A stretch of 64,000 bases of DNA from Methanolobus psychrophilus R15. Its GTDB lineage: Archaea > Halobacteriota > Methanosarcinia > Methanosarcinales > Methanosarcinaceae. The position numbers were made by a program, and so were the translations under genes. The stretch covers positions 1,240,001 to 1,304,000 of the forward strand of contig CP003083.1 of the NCBI GenBank assembly GCA_000306725.1, written 5' to 3'. Under the pieces are notes generated by a model, which was given only the letters and a program-made list of their open reading frames with translations, had not been told where the DNA came from and did no database searches. The stretch's first letter is position 1; every line of letters begins with the position of its first letter. Positions 7,080 through 16,137 of the stretch are shown here, one piece after another.

Positions 7080-7814
7080 TCACAATTCCTGCAATGTAGA
7101 GTCATCTTTTTTTGGTGAAAAACCAAGCATCAATACTGCAAACCTTCCAGAGAGCTTTGCAAGGAAGTTCATGGTATGCAGAGATAACAATCCTACCGGA
7201 ATGCCTGTAAAAAAGGCCGCCAAAGATAACGATAATGCATAGCGTGGCCCATCTAAAGGCAAAGAGTAGCCTGCATAATATATTAGCGGTGACATCAGCA
7301 GGAACACGGTCAGTATAACCATAAAAGCCGCTACTGCAAGCGAGAATATCCCCAGGGGGAATTTCATGAGCAGGAACAACAGCGCTTTCCATGTAACAGG
7401 GTTCCTTAACTTGGCCATCCACCTGTCAAGCAGGCTACCTGCTTCAAGCTGCTCGCGGGACATCGGAGGCATCTTCAGACCAAGCAGCCATTCGGCAAGC
7501 TGGCGTTCAAAGGATGCCATTTCCCACCAGGCAAGGAGCACAAGCATCAGAATAGGGATACCTATCCAGATGCCTACCAGATGGAAACCCAGTGACAGTC
7601 CTGTAACCAAGAATACAAAGTAAGCTGTGCCAAGAGGGAACGTGGACAGCAGGTAGAGAATATTCATATAGGTCTGTCTTCTGAAAGCTACAGCTACAAA
7701 TTCACTTACATACAATTGTGCTAAACCGAGTGCTGTGTTAATTCTCTCAAGCATTTTATCCATCCACATATGTGGCAGAGACATGCTGGCGTCGCGGCAC
7801 ATCATCTGCTTCAC
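7080..7814 (-). CDS. Membrane protein with stand-alone putative sensor domain
   Basis: The protein has at least four membrane helices arranged in two pairs, with the repeated pattern LLSTFPLGTAYFVFL and LLMKFPLGIFSLAV. This looks like the putative sensor domain found at the N-terminus of some histidine kinases (Pfam Sensor, PF13796), but here it stands alone. The start is unclear: a GTG at 7814 and several ATG codons to about 7757 are possible, and the domain only begins near YVSEFVAVAFRRQ. It is last in the direction of the first exporter operon. Confidence 0.65.
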   Translation of the reverse strand: MKQMMCRDASMSLPHMWMDKMLERINTALGLAQLYVSEFVAVAFRRQTYMNILYLLSTFPLGTAYFVFLVTGLSLGFHLVGIWIGIPILMLVLLAWWEMASFERQLAEWLLGLKMPPMSREQLEAGSLLDRWMAKLRNPVTWKALLFLLMKFPLGIFSLAVAAFMVILTVFLLMSPLIYYAGYSLPLDGPRYALSLSLAAFFTGIPVGLLSLHTMNFLAKLSGRFAVLMLGFSPKKDDSTLQEL

Positions 7815-7879
7815 CTTCCCGGGGTGCAGCCCGGCAGAAGGCAGGCCGCATCCAGCATGCTCTGCAGAAATCCTGCTCT

Positions 7880-8116
7880 TTATTCCCCGAACTCACGTAT
7901 GCGCTTTGGTCTTCTGACCAGGAAGTAGATCAAAGCACCAAGCAGGTGCGTGAATATGATGATCAGTATCCAGATCAGCTTGTCATTGCCTGATGAGGGC
8001 TCTTTTGTCGCGCAGTCAATGAGCATCCATATCCAGAAAAGGGTCCCGATGATGCCCACCCCAAAGAAGAGGAAGAACATCAGAAAGGGAAGCCCTACAT
8101 ATAACATATCGAACAT
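7880..8116 (-). CDS. Small two-helix membrane protein, PLDc_N-like
   Basis: A 78-residue protein with two membrane helices separated by IDCATKEPSSGNDKLIW and ending in a basic tail (RRPKRIREFGE). This is the pattern of the phospholipase D N-terminal (PLDc_N) domain, which often occurs as a separate small membrane protein. A strong GGAGGT lies just before the ATG. It follows the permease by 26 bp in the same direction, so it probably belongs to the exporter operon, perhaps as an accessory subunit. Confidence 0.75.
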   Translation of the reverse strand: MFDMLYVGLPFLMFFLFFGVGIIGTLFWIWMLIDCATKEPSSGNDKLIWILIIIFTHLLGALIYFLVRRPKRIREFGE

Positions 8117-8142
8117 TTTACCTCCATTATTTTTTGAATCTT

Positions 8143-9357
8143 TTATTCATGCCTCAGAGCATCCACAGGATTCATCTTTGCGGCCTTGTTTGCAGGATAG
8201 ACACCCGCGACAAGTCCTACGATAATAGATACTGCCACTCCGATGAAGATCATATCCAGCGGGAACACATGAGGCATGCCCATTGCCCCGACAACCACGT
8301 AAGCGCCGATAACTCCGAGTGCTGTGCCAAAGATGCCACCGATAAGACCTACAACCATGGATTCCACAATGAACATGGAGAGAACCTCATGGTTCTTGTA
8401 GCCAAGCGATTTCATAATGCCTATCTCGCTGGTCCTCTCGGTTACCGTTACCAGCATGATGTTCATGATACCGATCGAGCCAACTATCAGGGATATCAGC
8501 GCAACAGCCGTCAGCAATGATCCGAGTGCTCCTGATAACTGATCGACCTGCTCCAGTATTTCCTCCTGGTTGAGAAGGGAATAGGGTTTAGCATCTTCGT
8601 TATCCAGGTCACGTGCCGGGACTCCGAGGTTCCTGGCAAGCCTGCGATCCACTTCATCAGTTACGCCGGAAATGCTTTCCATGCTCTCTGAGGCAGCAAA
8701 GAAACCCCAGTAATAATTCTCACCCATTATCTCATTCATAGTGGCAATGGGGATGAATATTCTCACGTCGGGTTCAATACCACTCTGGACGAATGAAGTC
8801 TCTGGGCTGGATATTATGCCTTTTACCTTGAACTTCTGGGTAACAACTTCCCCGTTAGCTTTCACAAAGGTCATCTCAATGGTATTCTTCTCTGAGATGA
8901 AACGGTCAAACTTTTCGTATGCAACGTCATGTCCCAGTACAGCCACATACTTGTCATTATCAGTGAGGAAACTTCCGGATTCCATCTGGATGTTTGCTAC
9001 TTCCTCATAATCTTCTGAGACACCCTGCACAGATATCTGCCGGGTAGTGGAAATATACTTGACCTCCGCCACCTGCTGGCTGACAGGAGAAACACCCGTT
9101 ATCCCAGGCGTGCCCCTCACCAGCTCAAGCTCGTTATCATGAAGCAGATTGGAAGTCTTGCCCTGTATTATGATGAAATTATTGCCTACCGAACCTATCT
9201 CTTCGGTGAAGTACTGACTAAAGCTTGCCCCAAGGGAGACATTGGCTATGACTGCTGCAACGCCTATGATTATTCCGAGTGTTGTCAGGGCCGAGCGCAT
9301 TTTTGCGCTTCCAATGCTACCAAGAGCTATCCGTACTGATTGTTTCAGGCTCAGCAT
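8143..9357 (-). CDS. MacB/FtsX-type ABC transporter permease
   Basis: The 404-residue protein has the FtsX-MacB topology: one N-terminal helix (LTTLGIIIGVAAVIANVSLG), a large extracellular domain of about 220 residues and three C-terminal helices with the conserved segment GSIGIMNIMLVTVTERTSEI. It would pair with the ATPase at 10619-11329 to drive export or mechanical work on the outer face. It is close to the permeases at 11475 and 12689; RRLARNLGVPARDLDNEDAK is identical in this protein and in the one at 11475 and nearly so in the third, pointing to duplication. GGGGGTG precedes the ATG. Confidence 0.92.
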   Translation of the reverse strand: MLSLKQSVRIALGSIGSAKMRSALTTLGIIIGVAAVIANVSLGASFSQYFTEEIGSVGNNFIIIQGKTSNLLHDNELELVRGTPGITGVSPVSQQVAEVKYISTTRQISVQGVSEDYEEVANIQMESGSFLTDNDKYVAVLGHDVAYEKFDRFISEKNTIEMTFVKANGEVVTQKFKVKGIISSPETSFVQSGIEPDVRIFIPIATMNEIMGENYYWGFFAASESMESISGVTDEVDRRLARNLGVPARDLDNEDAKPYSLLNQEEILEQVDQLSGALGSLLTAVALISLIVGSIGIMNIMLVTVTERTSEIGIMKSLGYKNHEVLSMFIVESMVVGLIGGIFGTALGVIGAYVVVGAMGMPHVFPLDMIFIGVAVSIIVGLVAGVYPANKAAKMNPVDALRHE

Positions 9358-9369
9358 AAGGCACCCCCA

Positions 9370-10608
9370 TCATTTATTGCTCTGTTTCTTGCGCCTGTAA
9401 AGAACCATTCCGGGAAGACCTAACAACAACACCAGTCCGATAGCTGTGAATGTAAGAGTGCCGGTATTGCTATTGCTTTCCTGCACGATACTGGTATTAC
9501 GTGTGCCGACCTGATTGCTGTGGCTGTTCATGCCATTCCTGTAATCGACCTCGATGGACAGGGGAACTGAGGATTCGGTGCCGGTACTCCGGGCTTTGAT
9601 CTGGATAGTGAAAAGCTCATCAGAACCCATGGAACCGATATAGTATTCCTCGGGAGAGAACTCGAGATCATCCGACACCAGTCTGACACTCACTGAATTG
9701 AGAGTATTGGGATGACTATTGGCCACATCAAATTCAAAAACACCTTCTCCATTGGTGATGATCAGCGGCTTGGAAGGGATGACCTTGATAGCAGATGAAT
9801 CTACCTTGACAGGTATCCTCCAGTTGTTATTGTATGCATGGGAGTTACCGACCATATAGAAATCCAGATAGTACGTCCCATCCTCGACATTATCATCTAT
9901 CCTGATATTATAGTTAAGAGTGATAGAGTCACCCGGACCTATAACACCCGAGCCTGCATAAATGTCGCTTATGACCGTAATCCCGTCAGTTCCCCTCAGG
10001 GTTGCGGACTGGACCCTGGCATTGGTATCATAGTCGCTCCCATCAATTGTAACAGAACTCGTTGTGGCTGTATTCTGGAGAGTGAAACTCACAGTTCCCC
10101 TGTCACCAGGCATAAAGACTGCTGGCTCGCTGGATATATCGCTAAGCTGGATAGTACCCTTGCTGTCAAAAGTATTGGAACCTACTCTGAGGTCAACTGT
10201 CTTTTTGAACCAGGCATCCCCGTCGTCTGCCTTATAGAATATATCTATGCTGCCGGTGCCTACCTTGGCATTCTCATTCACGAAAAGCCGGTACTCGTGA
10301 ACGAATGCTTTTTCAGGCGTCAGTATTCCAATGAATTTAACCGCATTCTTATCGGAGTCAAGGGAGAACGGATAGTCAGGTTCGATCTTCAGGGAAACAG
10401 CATCCGCACGGCCATAACCTATGTTCTCTACTTTAACCCGGACATCCACATATTTACCTATCTCGGCAGGATAGGGGTCGTAGTCCAGCACGTCCACTTT
10501 CAGATTTGCACCGGAACTTGCAGATACCGGTGTTAATAATGTAAATATCATTCCAAGGCAGATCAATGTGCCTATAATCTTTCTTATAGTATCGTTTATC
10601 TCAGTCAT
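9370..10608 (-). CDS. COG1361-type secreted Ig-like protein with C-terminal anchor
   Basis: An N-terminal signal helix (IIGTLICLGMIFTLLTPVSA) is followed by about 340 residues of beta-rich repeats of the CARDB/NEW3 type (VDVRVKVENIGYGRADAVSL; FTLQNTATTSSVTI) and a C-terminal helix with a basic stop (GLPGMVLYRRKKQSNK). The bulk would face the cell exterior. The ATG at 10606-10608 is preferred over the GTG nine bases earlier because it follows AGTGGT at a suitable distance. It lies between ATPase and permease genes, so a role as surface partner of the ABC complex is likely but unproven. Confidence 0.85.
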   Translation of the reverse strand: MTEINDTIRKIIGTLICLGMIFTLLTPVSASSGANLKVDVLDYDPYPAEIGKYVDVRVKVENIGYGRADAVSLKIEPDYPFSLDSDKNAVKFIGILTPEKAFVHEYRLFVNENAKVGTGSIDIFYKADDGDAWFKKTVDLRVGSNTFDSKGTIQLSDISSEPAVFMPGDRGTVSFTLQNTATTSSVTIDGSDYDTNARVQSATLRGTDGITVISDIYAGSGVIGPGDSITLNYNIRIDDNVEDGTYYLDFYMVGNSHAYNNNWRIPVKVDSSAIKVIPSKPLIITNGEGVFEFDVANSHPNTLNSVSVRLVSDDLEFSPEEYYIGSMGSDELFTIQIKARSTGTESSVPLSIEVDYRNGMNSHSNQVGTRNTSIVQESNSNTGTLTFTAIGLVLLLGLPGMVLYRRKKQSNK

Positions 10609-10618
10609 CAGAACCACT

Positions 10619-11329
10619 TCAGTTATTTTTTATATACCCGTCTTTTATGAGCACGACCCTGTCTACATATTTTTGCATTTCAGGGTCGTGTGTGATCATC
10701 ACTATGGTGCATCCTTTGCGATGCAATTCAGAGAAGATGCCCAGTATTTCCTCACTGGTCTTTGAATCCAGGTTACCTGTAGGCTCATCGGCAAGGATAA
10801 GGGAAGGTTCATTTATCAGGGATCGGGCTATGGCAACTCTCTGGCGCTGCCCTCCTGAAAGTTCCGTTGGCCGGTGATGCAAACGATCATCAAGACCAAC
10901 CAGCTTTAGCAGGTCCTTTGCCCTTTGCGGAGTATTGTGTCCCTTTTTTGAATTGGAGTAGGTAGGAAGCAGTACGTTCTCGTATGCACTCAACCTTGGT
11001 ATGAGGTTGAAGCTCTGGAACACAAAACCGATCTCAAAACCCCGAAGTTCTGCAAGCTCGTTGTCAGAGACGGAGCATGTGTCCTTTCCCATGAGCACGA
11101 CCTTGCCGCTTGTAGGCCTGTCCAGGCATCCGATCATGTTCATCAAGGTGCTCTTGCCGGAACCGGATGGACCCATTATAGCAACAAATTCCCCTTTCTT
11201 CACGCAGAGATCGATCCCGTGGAGGATCGGGACTTCCATATCCCCCAGACGATAGCTCTTCTTTAGATCGCAAATATCGATCACAACTGTGCTTTCTGAA
11301 ACTGAACTCTCCAAGTTCTTGCCAACCAT
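10619..11329 (-). CDS. ABC transporter ATPase, MacB/LolD type
   Basis: The ATPase has Walker [11 protein letters not shown]-loop VFQSFNLIPRL, signature LSGGQRQRVAIARSL, Walker [13 protein letters not shown] and the switch histidine in MITHDP. The NLDSKTSEEI run is typical of the MacB/LolD/FtsE group that pairs with FtsX-fold permeases. The start is set at ATG 11327-11329, after AGAGGT; an upstream in-frame start would add a basic tail without domain support. It is the first gene of the operon ATPase, COG1361 protein, permease, PLDc_N protein, sensor-domain protein. Confidence 0.93.
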   Translation of the reverse strand: MVGKNLESSVSESTVVIDICDLKKSYRLGDMEVPILHGIDLCVKKGEFVAIMGPSGSGKSTLMNMIGCLDRPTSGKVVLMGKDTCSVSDNELAELRGFEIGFVFQSFNLIPRLSAYENVLLPTYSNSKKGHNTPQRAKDLLKLVGLDDRLHHRPTELSGGQRQRVAIARSLINEPSLILADEPTGNLDSKTSEEILGIFSELHRKGCTIVMITHDPEMQKYVDRVVLIKDGYIKNN

Positions 11330-11410
11330 GCATATACCTCTAGTAACCAGTCGGAAAACTCGACTATTTTTCGACAAGTTAGACTATTGTGGCTAAGTAC
11401 TTAAGAGTTT

Positions 11411-11426
11411 CTATTAATCGTCAAGT
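11411..11426. promoter_or_regulatory. Shared 16-bp promoter motif, copy 1
   Basis: CTATTAATCGTCAAGT occurs here and, identical over all 16 bases, at 16079-16094. This copy lies about 80 bp upstream of the ATPase start at 11329 and downstream (minus strand) of an A/T-rich TATA candidate around 11445-11460, so it would overlap the transcription start. A related TCGACAAGTTAGAC lies nearby at about 11370-11383. The placement suggests an operator. Confidence 0.5.
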
Positions 11427-11474
11427 AGGTCTAATTACAAAAAGAGTGTAAATAATAAAAGAGTACAACTAATA

Positions 11475-12689
11475 TTACTCATGCCTTAAAGCTTCCACAG
11501 GATTCAGACCGGCGGCCCTGCTGGCAGGATAGACACCTGCAACCAGGCCGACAATAACCGAGATGAAAAAGCCCAGGAAGATCAGGTACATTGGAAAGAT
11601 GCGTGGGATATTCAGATAGGTCTCGACGATGAACGAGCCTGCCATTCCCAGCAGGGTTCCCAGGATACCTCCTATCACACCTACAACAATGGATTCCAGC
11701 ATGAAGAGTGTCAGGATGTCAGACCTGGTATAACCCAGGGATTTTAACAGACCGATCTCCTTTGTCCTCTCGGTCACAGTCACAAGCATGATGTTCATGA
11801 TGCCAATAGAACCTACAAGCAGGGCCACCAGAGCTATTATCGTTATCAGTATGGTAAGGGAATTGGAAAGCATGTCAAGCTGCTCCAGGATATCTGCCTG
11901 GTTGAATATGCGGTATGGCTTTGCATCCTCATTGTCAAGATCCCGCGCAGGGACACCGAGATTGCGGGCAAGGCGCCTGTCCACTTCCTCGGACACCGAC
12001 CTTACTGATTCCGCGCTTGCAGTCTTTGCAGAAAAGCCGCTGTAGTCATCCACACCCAGAATGTCGTTCATGGTCTGAATGGGAATATAGATACTCACAT
12101 CCCTGTCAGGTCCGCCCTGGACAAAAGTATTGTCCTCGCCTGCCAGTACGCCTTTGACCCTGAACTTTTGGGTCACGGTCGTACCGTCATTCCTGCGGAA
12201 AGTGATATCAACGTAATTCTTGACAGGTACATTCCGGTCGAATTTCTCTTCAGCTACACCTTTCCCAAGGACAGCCACATATCGGTCCTTGTCTGTGAGA
12301 AAACTGCCGGATTCCACATGCAGGTTGGATATTTCCTGCGTATCCGCACTCACTCCCTGGACATCTATCTGCCGCGTCGAGGAAAGATAAGTGACAGCAG
12401 CCGTCTGCTGATTGAAGGCTGAAGCGCCCACCACACCCGGAGTGTTCTTTATCACTTCAAGCTGGGCGTCATAGAAGATATTCACATCCTGACTGTATAT
12501 GATTATGAAATTGGAACCAAGCGAACCAAGTTCATCGGTGAAATACTGGTTGAAGCTGGCGCCAAGCGAGACATTGGCAACTACTGCTGCCACACCTATT
12601 ATAATACCAAGCGTTGTGAGGGCTGAGCGCAGCTTTGCACTCTTGATGCTTCCAAGCGCTATGACCAATGCCTGCCTGATATCTATCAT
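11475..12689 (-). CDS. MacB/FtsX-type ABC transporter permease
   Basis: A 404-residue paralogue of the permeases at 8143 and 12689 with the same FtsX-MacB layout: N-terminal helix LTTLGIIIGVAAVVANVSLG, a periplasm-like outer domain, and three C-terminal helices with GSIGIMNIMLVTVTERTKEI. Its start overlaps the stop of the upstream permease by one base (TAATG), so translation is coupled. The two permeases in this operon probably form a heterodimer served by the ATPase at 15174, whereas the first operon has one permease that could form a homodimer. Confidence 0.92.
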   Translation of the reverse strand: MIDIRQALVIALGSIKSAKLRSALTTLGIIIGVAAVVANVSLGASFNQYFTDELGSLGSNFIIIYSQDVNIFYDAQLEVIKNTPGVVGASAFNQQTAAVTYLSSTRQIDVQGVSADTQEISNLHVESGSFLTDKDRYVAVLGKGVAEEKFDRNVPVKNYVDITFRRNDGTTVTQKFRVKGVLAGEDNTFVQGGPDRDVSIYIPIQTMNDILGVDDYSGFSAKTASAESVRSVSEEVDRRLARNLGVPARDLDNEDAKPYRIFNQADILEQLDMLSNSLTILITIIALVALLVGSIGIMNIMLVTVTERTKEIGLLKSLGYTRSDILTLFMLESIVVGVIGGILGTLLGMAGSFIVETYLNIPRIFPMYLIFLGFFISVIVGLVAGVYPASRAAGLNPVEALRHE

Positions 12690-13903
12690 TAGTCCTTCCT
12701 CAGTGCTTCGACCGGGTCCATCCTTGCCGCCTTATTGGCAGGATAAACACCCGCTATCAGACCAACACCTACAGCTACCACAAAACCAATAGCAATCTGT
12801 CCTATGGGGAAGATGTTAGGCAACTCAAGATAACTGTTCACCGCCAGAGCTGCGGTAACTCCTAGTACAACACCAAGCACACCACCTATCAGACCCACTA
12901 CCATCGACTCTATAATGAACAGCACCAGGATATCCTTTTTAGTGAATCCCAGAGCCTTCATCAGACCTATCTCCCTGGTCCTTTCAGCAACTGTTACTAA
13001 CATAATGTTCATTATACCGATGGAACCTACCATGAGCGAAATAAGTGCAACCGAGGTCAGAAGGGATGTCAGGGCCGTAGATAACTGCCCAGTTTGCTCC
13101 AGTATCTCAAGCTGATCAAAGAGCACATAGGGCTTTGCATCATCATTATCGAGGTCCCTGTTTGGTACCCCGAGACTGCGCGCCAGACGCCTGTCTATCT
13201 CGTCCCCGGTAGCTCCGACGGATTCAAGACTCTCGGCCTTGATAAAAAAACCTCCATAATAGTTGACCCCGAGTATCTCGTTCATAGTGGCAATAGGTAT
13301 GAAAATACGAATCTCCGGTTCGACTCCGGTCTGTGCAAATGTTGTATTGGGATCCTGTATCACACCCTTGACTATGAATTTCTGAGTGACGATACCTCCG
13401 TCCTCACGCCTGAAGGTAATCTCTATGGGATTCTTGACCGATATTTTCTTATCGAACTTCTCGTTGGCCACATCCGCACCCAGCACAGCCACATACCTGT
13501 CATTATCGTCCAGGAATTCCCCCGATTCCATTACTATATTAGCGACCTCATCGTAGTCCTCGTTCACTCCCTGGACGTCTATCTGCCGAGACGTGGAAAG
13601 ATAGGTTACCCTCGCCATCTGCTGATTTATGGGAGATACCCCAACCACGCCCGGAGTATTGCTTATAAGTTCAAGCTGGTTATCAAAGAAGATGTTAGTG
13701 TTCTGGCTGTAGATGACAATGAAATTGGACCCCACAGCACCGATCTCATCGGTGAAGTACTGGTTGAAGCTGGCACCAAGGGTAACATTAGCTATCACAG
13801 CAGCTACCCCTATGACAATACCAAGCGTTGTAAGGGCCGATCTGAGCTTGGAACTGCCAATACTTCCCAGTGATATACTGAAAGACTGCCTCAGGTCCAA
13901 CAT
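12689..13903 (-). CDS. MacB/FtsX-type ABC transporter permease
   Basis: Third 404-residue member of the local permease family, with LTTLGIVIGVAAVIANVTLG near the start, the outer domain, and C-terminal helices including GSIGIMNIMLVTVAERTREI. It lies 11 bp after the COG1361 gene and overlaps the next permease. Very similar length and sequence across the three permeases, apart from local differences in the outer domain, indicate tandem duplication with retention of the fold. Substrate cannot be predicted from sequence. Confidence 0.92.
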   Translation of the reverse strand: MLDLRQSFSISLGSIGSSKLRSALTTLGIVIGVAAVIANVTLGASFNQYFTDEIGAVGSNFIVIYSQNTNIFFDNQLELISNTPGVVGVSPINQQMARVTYLSTSRQIDVQGVNEDYDEVANIVMESGEFLDDNDRYVAVLGADVANEKFDKKISVKNPIEITFRREDGGIVTQKFIVKGVIQDPNTTFAQTGVEPEIRIFIPIATMNEILGVNYYGGFFIKAESLESVGATGDEIDRRLARSLGVPNRDLDNDDAKPYVLFDQLEILEQTGQLSTALTSLLTSVALISLMVGSIGIMNIMLVTVAERTREIGLMKALGFTKKDILVLFIIESMVVGLIGGVLGVVLGVTAALAVNSYLELPNIFPIGQIAIGFVVAVGVGLIAGVYPANKAARMDPVEALRKD

Positions 13904-13914
13904 TAACTCAGCAC

Positions 13915-15159
13915 CTATTGCTTTTCCTTTCTTCGCTTATAAAGCATGTAGCCTCCGACAGCTATTGCAATAAGCACGATAATGCTTAGCACAACACCAA
14001 ACCTGTTATCCTCTTCCACCATAATGTTCCTGAGCTGACGGACACCTACCACATTGGAGTGCTGATTAGCACCATTTCTGTAGTCCGATATTATTGTCAG
14101 TTCTATAGGAGAGCGGGAACTGTTGTCAACAGACGTTGCTTCGAACTGTATAGTGAACAGCTCATCCGGGTCCATAGAACCTATGAAGTACTCCGATGGC
14201 GAGAACTCAACGTCTTCAGCCTGAAGGCGCACACTAACAGATGAGAGCTGGTTGGGATGGATGTTCGCAACATCGAACTCAAGCACACCTGCACCATTCT
14301 CAAGTACAAGAGAGCTTGAAGGTATGACCCTTACAGAAGATGAGTCAATCCTTACCGGGATTCTCCAGCTGTTACTTAAGGCATGAGAGTTTCCCACAAC
14401 CACAAGGTTAAGATAATAAGTGCCATCCTCGATATCATCACTCACTCTGATATTGTAGGTGAGGTTCACGGATTCCCCGGGACCTATAACACCGCTGCTT
14501 TGATAGGTGCCTGTCATTACTGCTATACCGTCAGTGCTCTCAAGAGAAGCAGATTGTATCCTGGCATTGGTATCAAATTCCTCTCCCCCTACAATCACAG
14601 AGCTGGAGCTGGCGGTGTTGGCTAAGCTGAACCTGATAGTTCCTCTGTCACCGGGCATGAATACTTCTGGTTCCATGAAAGGACTGCCCATGATCTGCAG
14701 ACTGCCCCTGCTGTCAAAGGTAACCGAGCCGACTCTTATATCAAACTCTTTCTGGTACCATACACCTTCAGTACCTTCCTGGTACCACACTTCTATTGAT
14801 TCGATGCCATCCCTTGCATCCTCATCAACGAAAAGACGATATTCATGCACAGCTGCCCTTCCCGGAGTTAGCACCCCCGTGGTCTTGTTCGCGTTCCCGG
14901 GAGAATCCAGAGTAAAAGGATAATCAGGTACCATTCTTACTGAAACATCTTCTGCCCGTGAAAAGCCCATGTTCTCCACCTTGACCCATACAGTCACATA
15001 TTCCCCTATCTCGGCAGGAATGGGCTGGTATTGCAATATGCTGACATCCAGGTCCGCCCCGGTTGCAGCTGTACACGGAGAGGAAAACAATACAGTTAAT
15101 AAGATGAGCCCAATCACCCATATCGATATTCTCCACATTCTATGATAACTATATGACAT
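13915..15159 (-). CDS. COG1361-type secreted Ig-like protein with C-terminal anchor
   Basis: A 414-residue paralogue of the protein at 9370: signal helix (WVIGLILLTVLFSSPCTAAT), beta-rich CARDB/NEW3-like repeats (VTVWVKVENMGFSRAEDVSV; FSLANTASSSSVIV), then a membrane helix and basic tail (GYMLYKRRKEKQ). It is the second gene of the second exporter operon, 14 bp after the ATPase gene. The same gene order in both operons argues that surface protein and transporter work together, perhaps to present or receive the exported material at the cell surface. Confidence 0.85.
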   Translation of the reverse strand: MSYSYHRMWRISIWVIGLILLTVLFSSPCTAATGADLDVSILQYQPIPAEIGEYVTVWVKVENMGFSRAEDVSVRMVPDYPFTLDSPGNANKTTGVLTPGRAAVHEYRLFVDEDARDGIESIEVWYQEGTEGVWYQKEFDIRVGSVTFDSRGSLQIMGSPFMEPEVFMPGDRGTIRFSLANTASSSSVIVGGEEFDTNARIQSASLESTDGIAVMTGTYQSSGVIGPGESVNLTYNIRVSDDIEDGTYYLNLVVVGNSHALSNSWRIPVRIDSSSVRVIPSSSLVLENGAGVLEFDVANIHPNQLSSVSVRLQAEDVEFSPSEYFIGSMDPDELFTIQFEATSVDNSSRSPIELTIISDYRNGANQHSNVVGVRQLRNIMVEEDNRFGVVLSIIVLIAIAVGGYMLYKRRKEKQ

Positions 15160-15173
15160 CTGATATCTCCTCC

Positions 15174-15878
15174 TCAGGTTGCACTAATCACTCCGTCCTT
15201 TAGATGAACCACCCTGTCAGCATACTCCGCAAGACCGGGATCATGGGTGATCATTATGATTGTTCTGCCTTTACTGTGAAGCTCTTCAAAAATGCCCATG
15301 ATCTCCCTTCCGCTCTTTGAGTCAAGATTGCCGGTTGGCTCATCGGCCAGTATGAGAGAAGGGTCATTGATCAAAGCCCGCGCAATTGCCACCCTCTGCT
15401 GCTGTCCGCCGGAGAGCGCTGTGGGCCTGTAATTCATGCGGTCCTGCAATCCTACAAGCCCTATGAGTTCCTTTGCCTTCTTCCTGCCGTCTATTCCTTC
15501 CTTTTTATTGGCATACGTCGGTAGCTCCACATTCTGAAGAGCACTAAGCCGGGGAACGAGATTAAAGGTCTGGAATACAAAACCGATCTCAAAACCCCTG
15601 AGTCGTGCGAGTTCGTTATCTGTGAGCTGGTTGACATCTTTTCCCATTATGAGGACCATTCCACAGGTCGGCCTGTCCAGACATCCTATCATATTCATAA
15701 GAGTGCTCTTTCCTGAGCCGGAAGGACCCATTATCGCGACGAACTCGCCCTTTTTCACGGACAGGTCTATGCTTTTCAGGATAGGCACTTCCATATCCCC
15801 AACCTGATAACTTTTGCACAGGCTGATAAGTTCAATGACAGACTCCCTTTTGTTGATGGTTTCGCTTGATTCGGCCAT
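15174..15878 (-). CDS. ABC transporter ATPase, MacB/LolD type
   Basis: A complete ATPase with Walker [21 protein letters not shown], signature [15 protein letters not shown], Walker [13 protein letters not shown] and MITHDP. It is closely similar to the ATPase at 10619. The ATG at 15876-15878 follows GGGGATAACT and is preferred over a GTG five codons earlier. It heads the second operon (ATPase, COG1361 protein, two permeases), which is divergent from the Yip1-like operon at 16138. Confidence 0.93.
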   Translation of the reverse strand: MAESSETINKRESVIELISLCKSYQVGDMEVPILKSIDLSVKKGEFVAIMGPSGSGKSTLMNMIGCLDRPTCGMVLIMGKDVNQLTDNELARLRGFEIGFVFQTFNLVPRLSALQNVELPTYANKKEGIDGRKKAKELIGLVGLQDRMNYRPTALSGGQQQRVAIARALINDPSLILADEPTGNLDSKSGREIMGIFEELHSKGRTIIMITHDPGLAEYADRVVHLKDGVISAT

Positions 15879-15983
15879 AGTTATCCCCCACACATAACAC
15901 TGGATTCATCTTTCCGGGGCCTAAATATCCGGCCCGGAATGTCATTAAAAATTAATTAATGAAATAAACGATTACAGATAAAG

Positions 15984-15995
15984 AAGACATGTCTT
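15984..15995. promoter_or_regulatory. 12-bp palindrome between divergent operons
   Basis: AAGACATGTCTT is a perfect 12-bp palindrome about 105 bp upstream of the ATPase start at 15878 and about 140 bp upstream of the gene at 16138, directly beside the A/T-rich TTAAAATATAAATTG. Its position in a divergent promoter region fits a dimeric regulator site, but no second copy was found in the window. Confidence 0.35.
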
Positions 15996-16041
15996 AAAAT
16001 ATAAATTGTTGCTTTGGATTGAAGTTCTAAAATGATTAATG

Positions 16042-16094
16042 GCAAAATATAAATATACCTGTCACCTAAAAGATTTGGCTATTAATCGTCAAGT
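16042..16094 (+). promoter_or_regulatory. Promoter of the Yip1-like operon with shared motif, copy 2
   Basis: GCAAAATATAAATATACC around 16042-16060 is a good archaeal TATA box. CTATTAATCGTCAAGT at 16079-16094, identical to 11411-11426, lies where transcription should begin, about 45-60 bp before the ATG at 16138. A protein bound here would block initiation, so a repressor site is the simplest reading. GCGGAGGT precedes the ATG as ribosome binding site. Confidence 0.5.
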
Positions 16095-16137
16095 TTGAAT
16101 ATACACAGATCAAACCGGATTTTGCGGAGGTAGAAAC

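Noticed and set aside
9838-10536. 232-residue plus-strand frame opposite the COG1361 gene
   Set aside because: No motif or RBS, and it is antisense to a gene with clear signal peptide and anchor.
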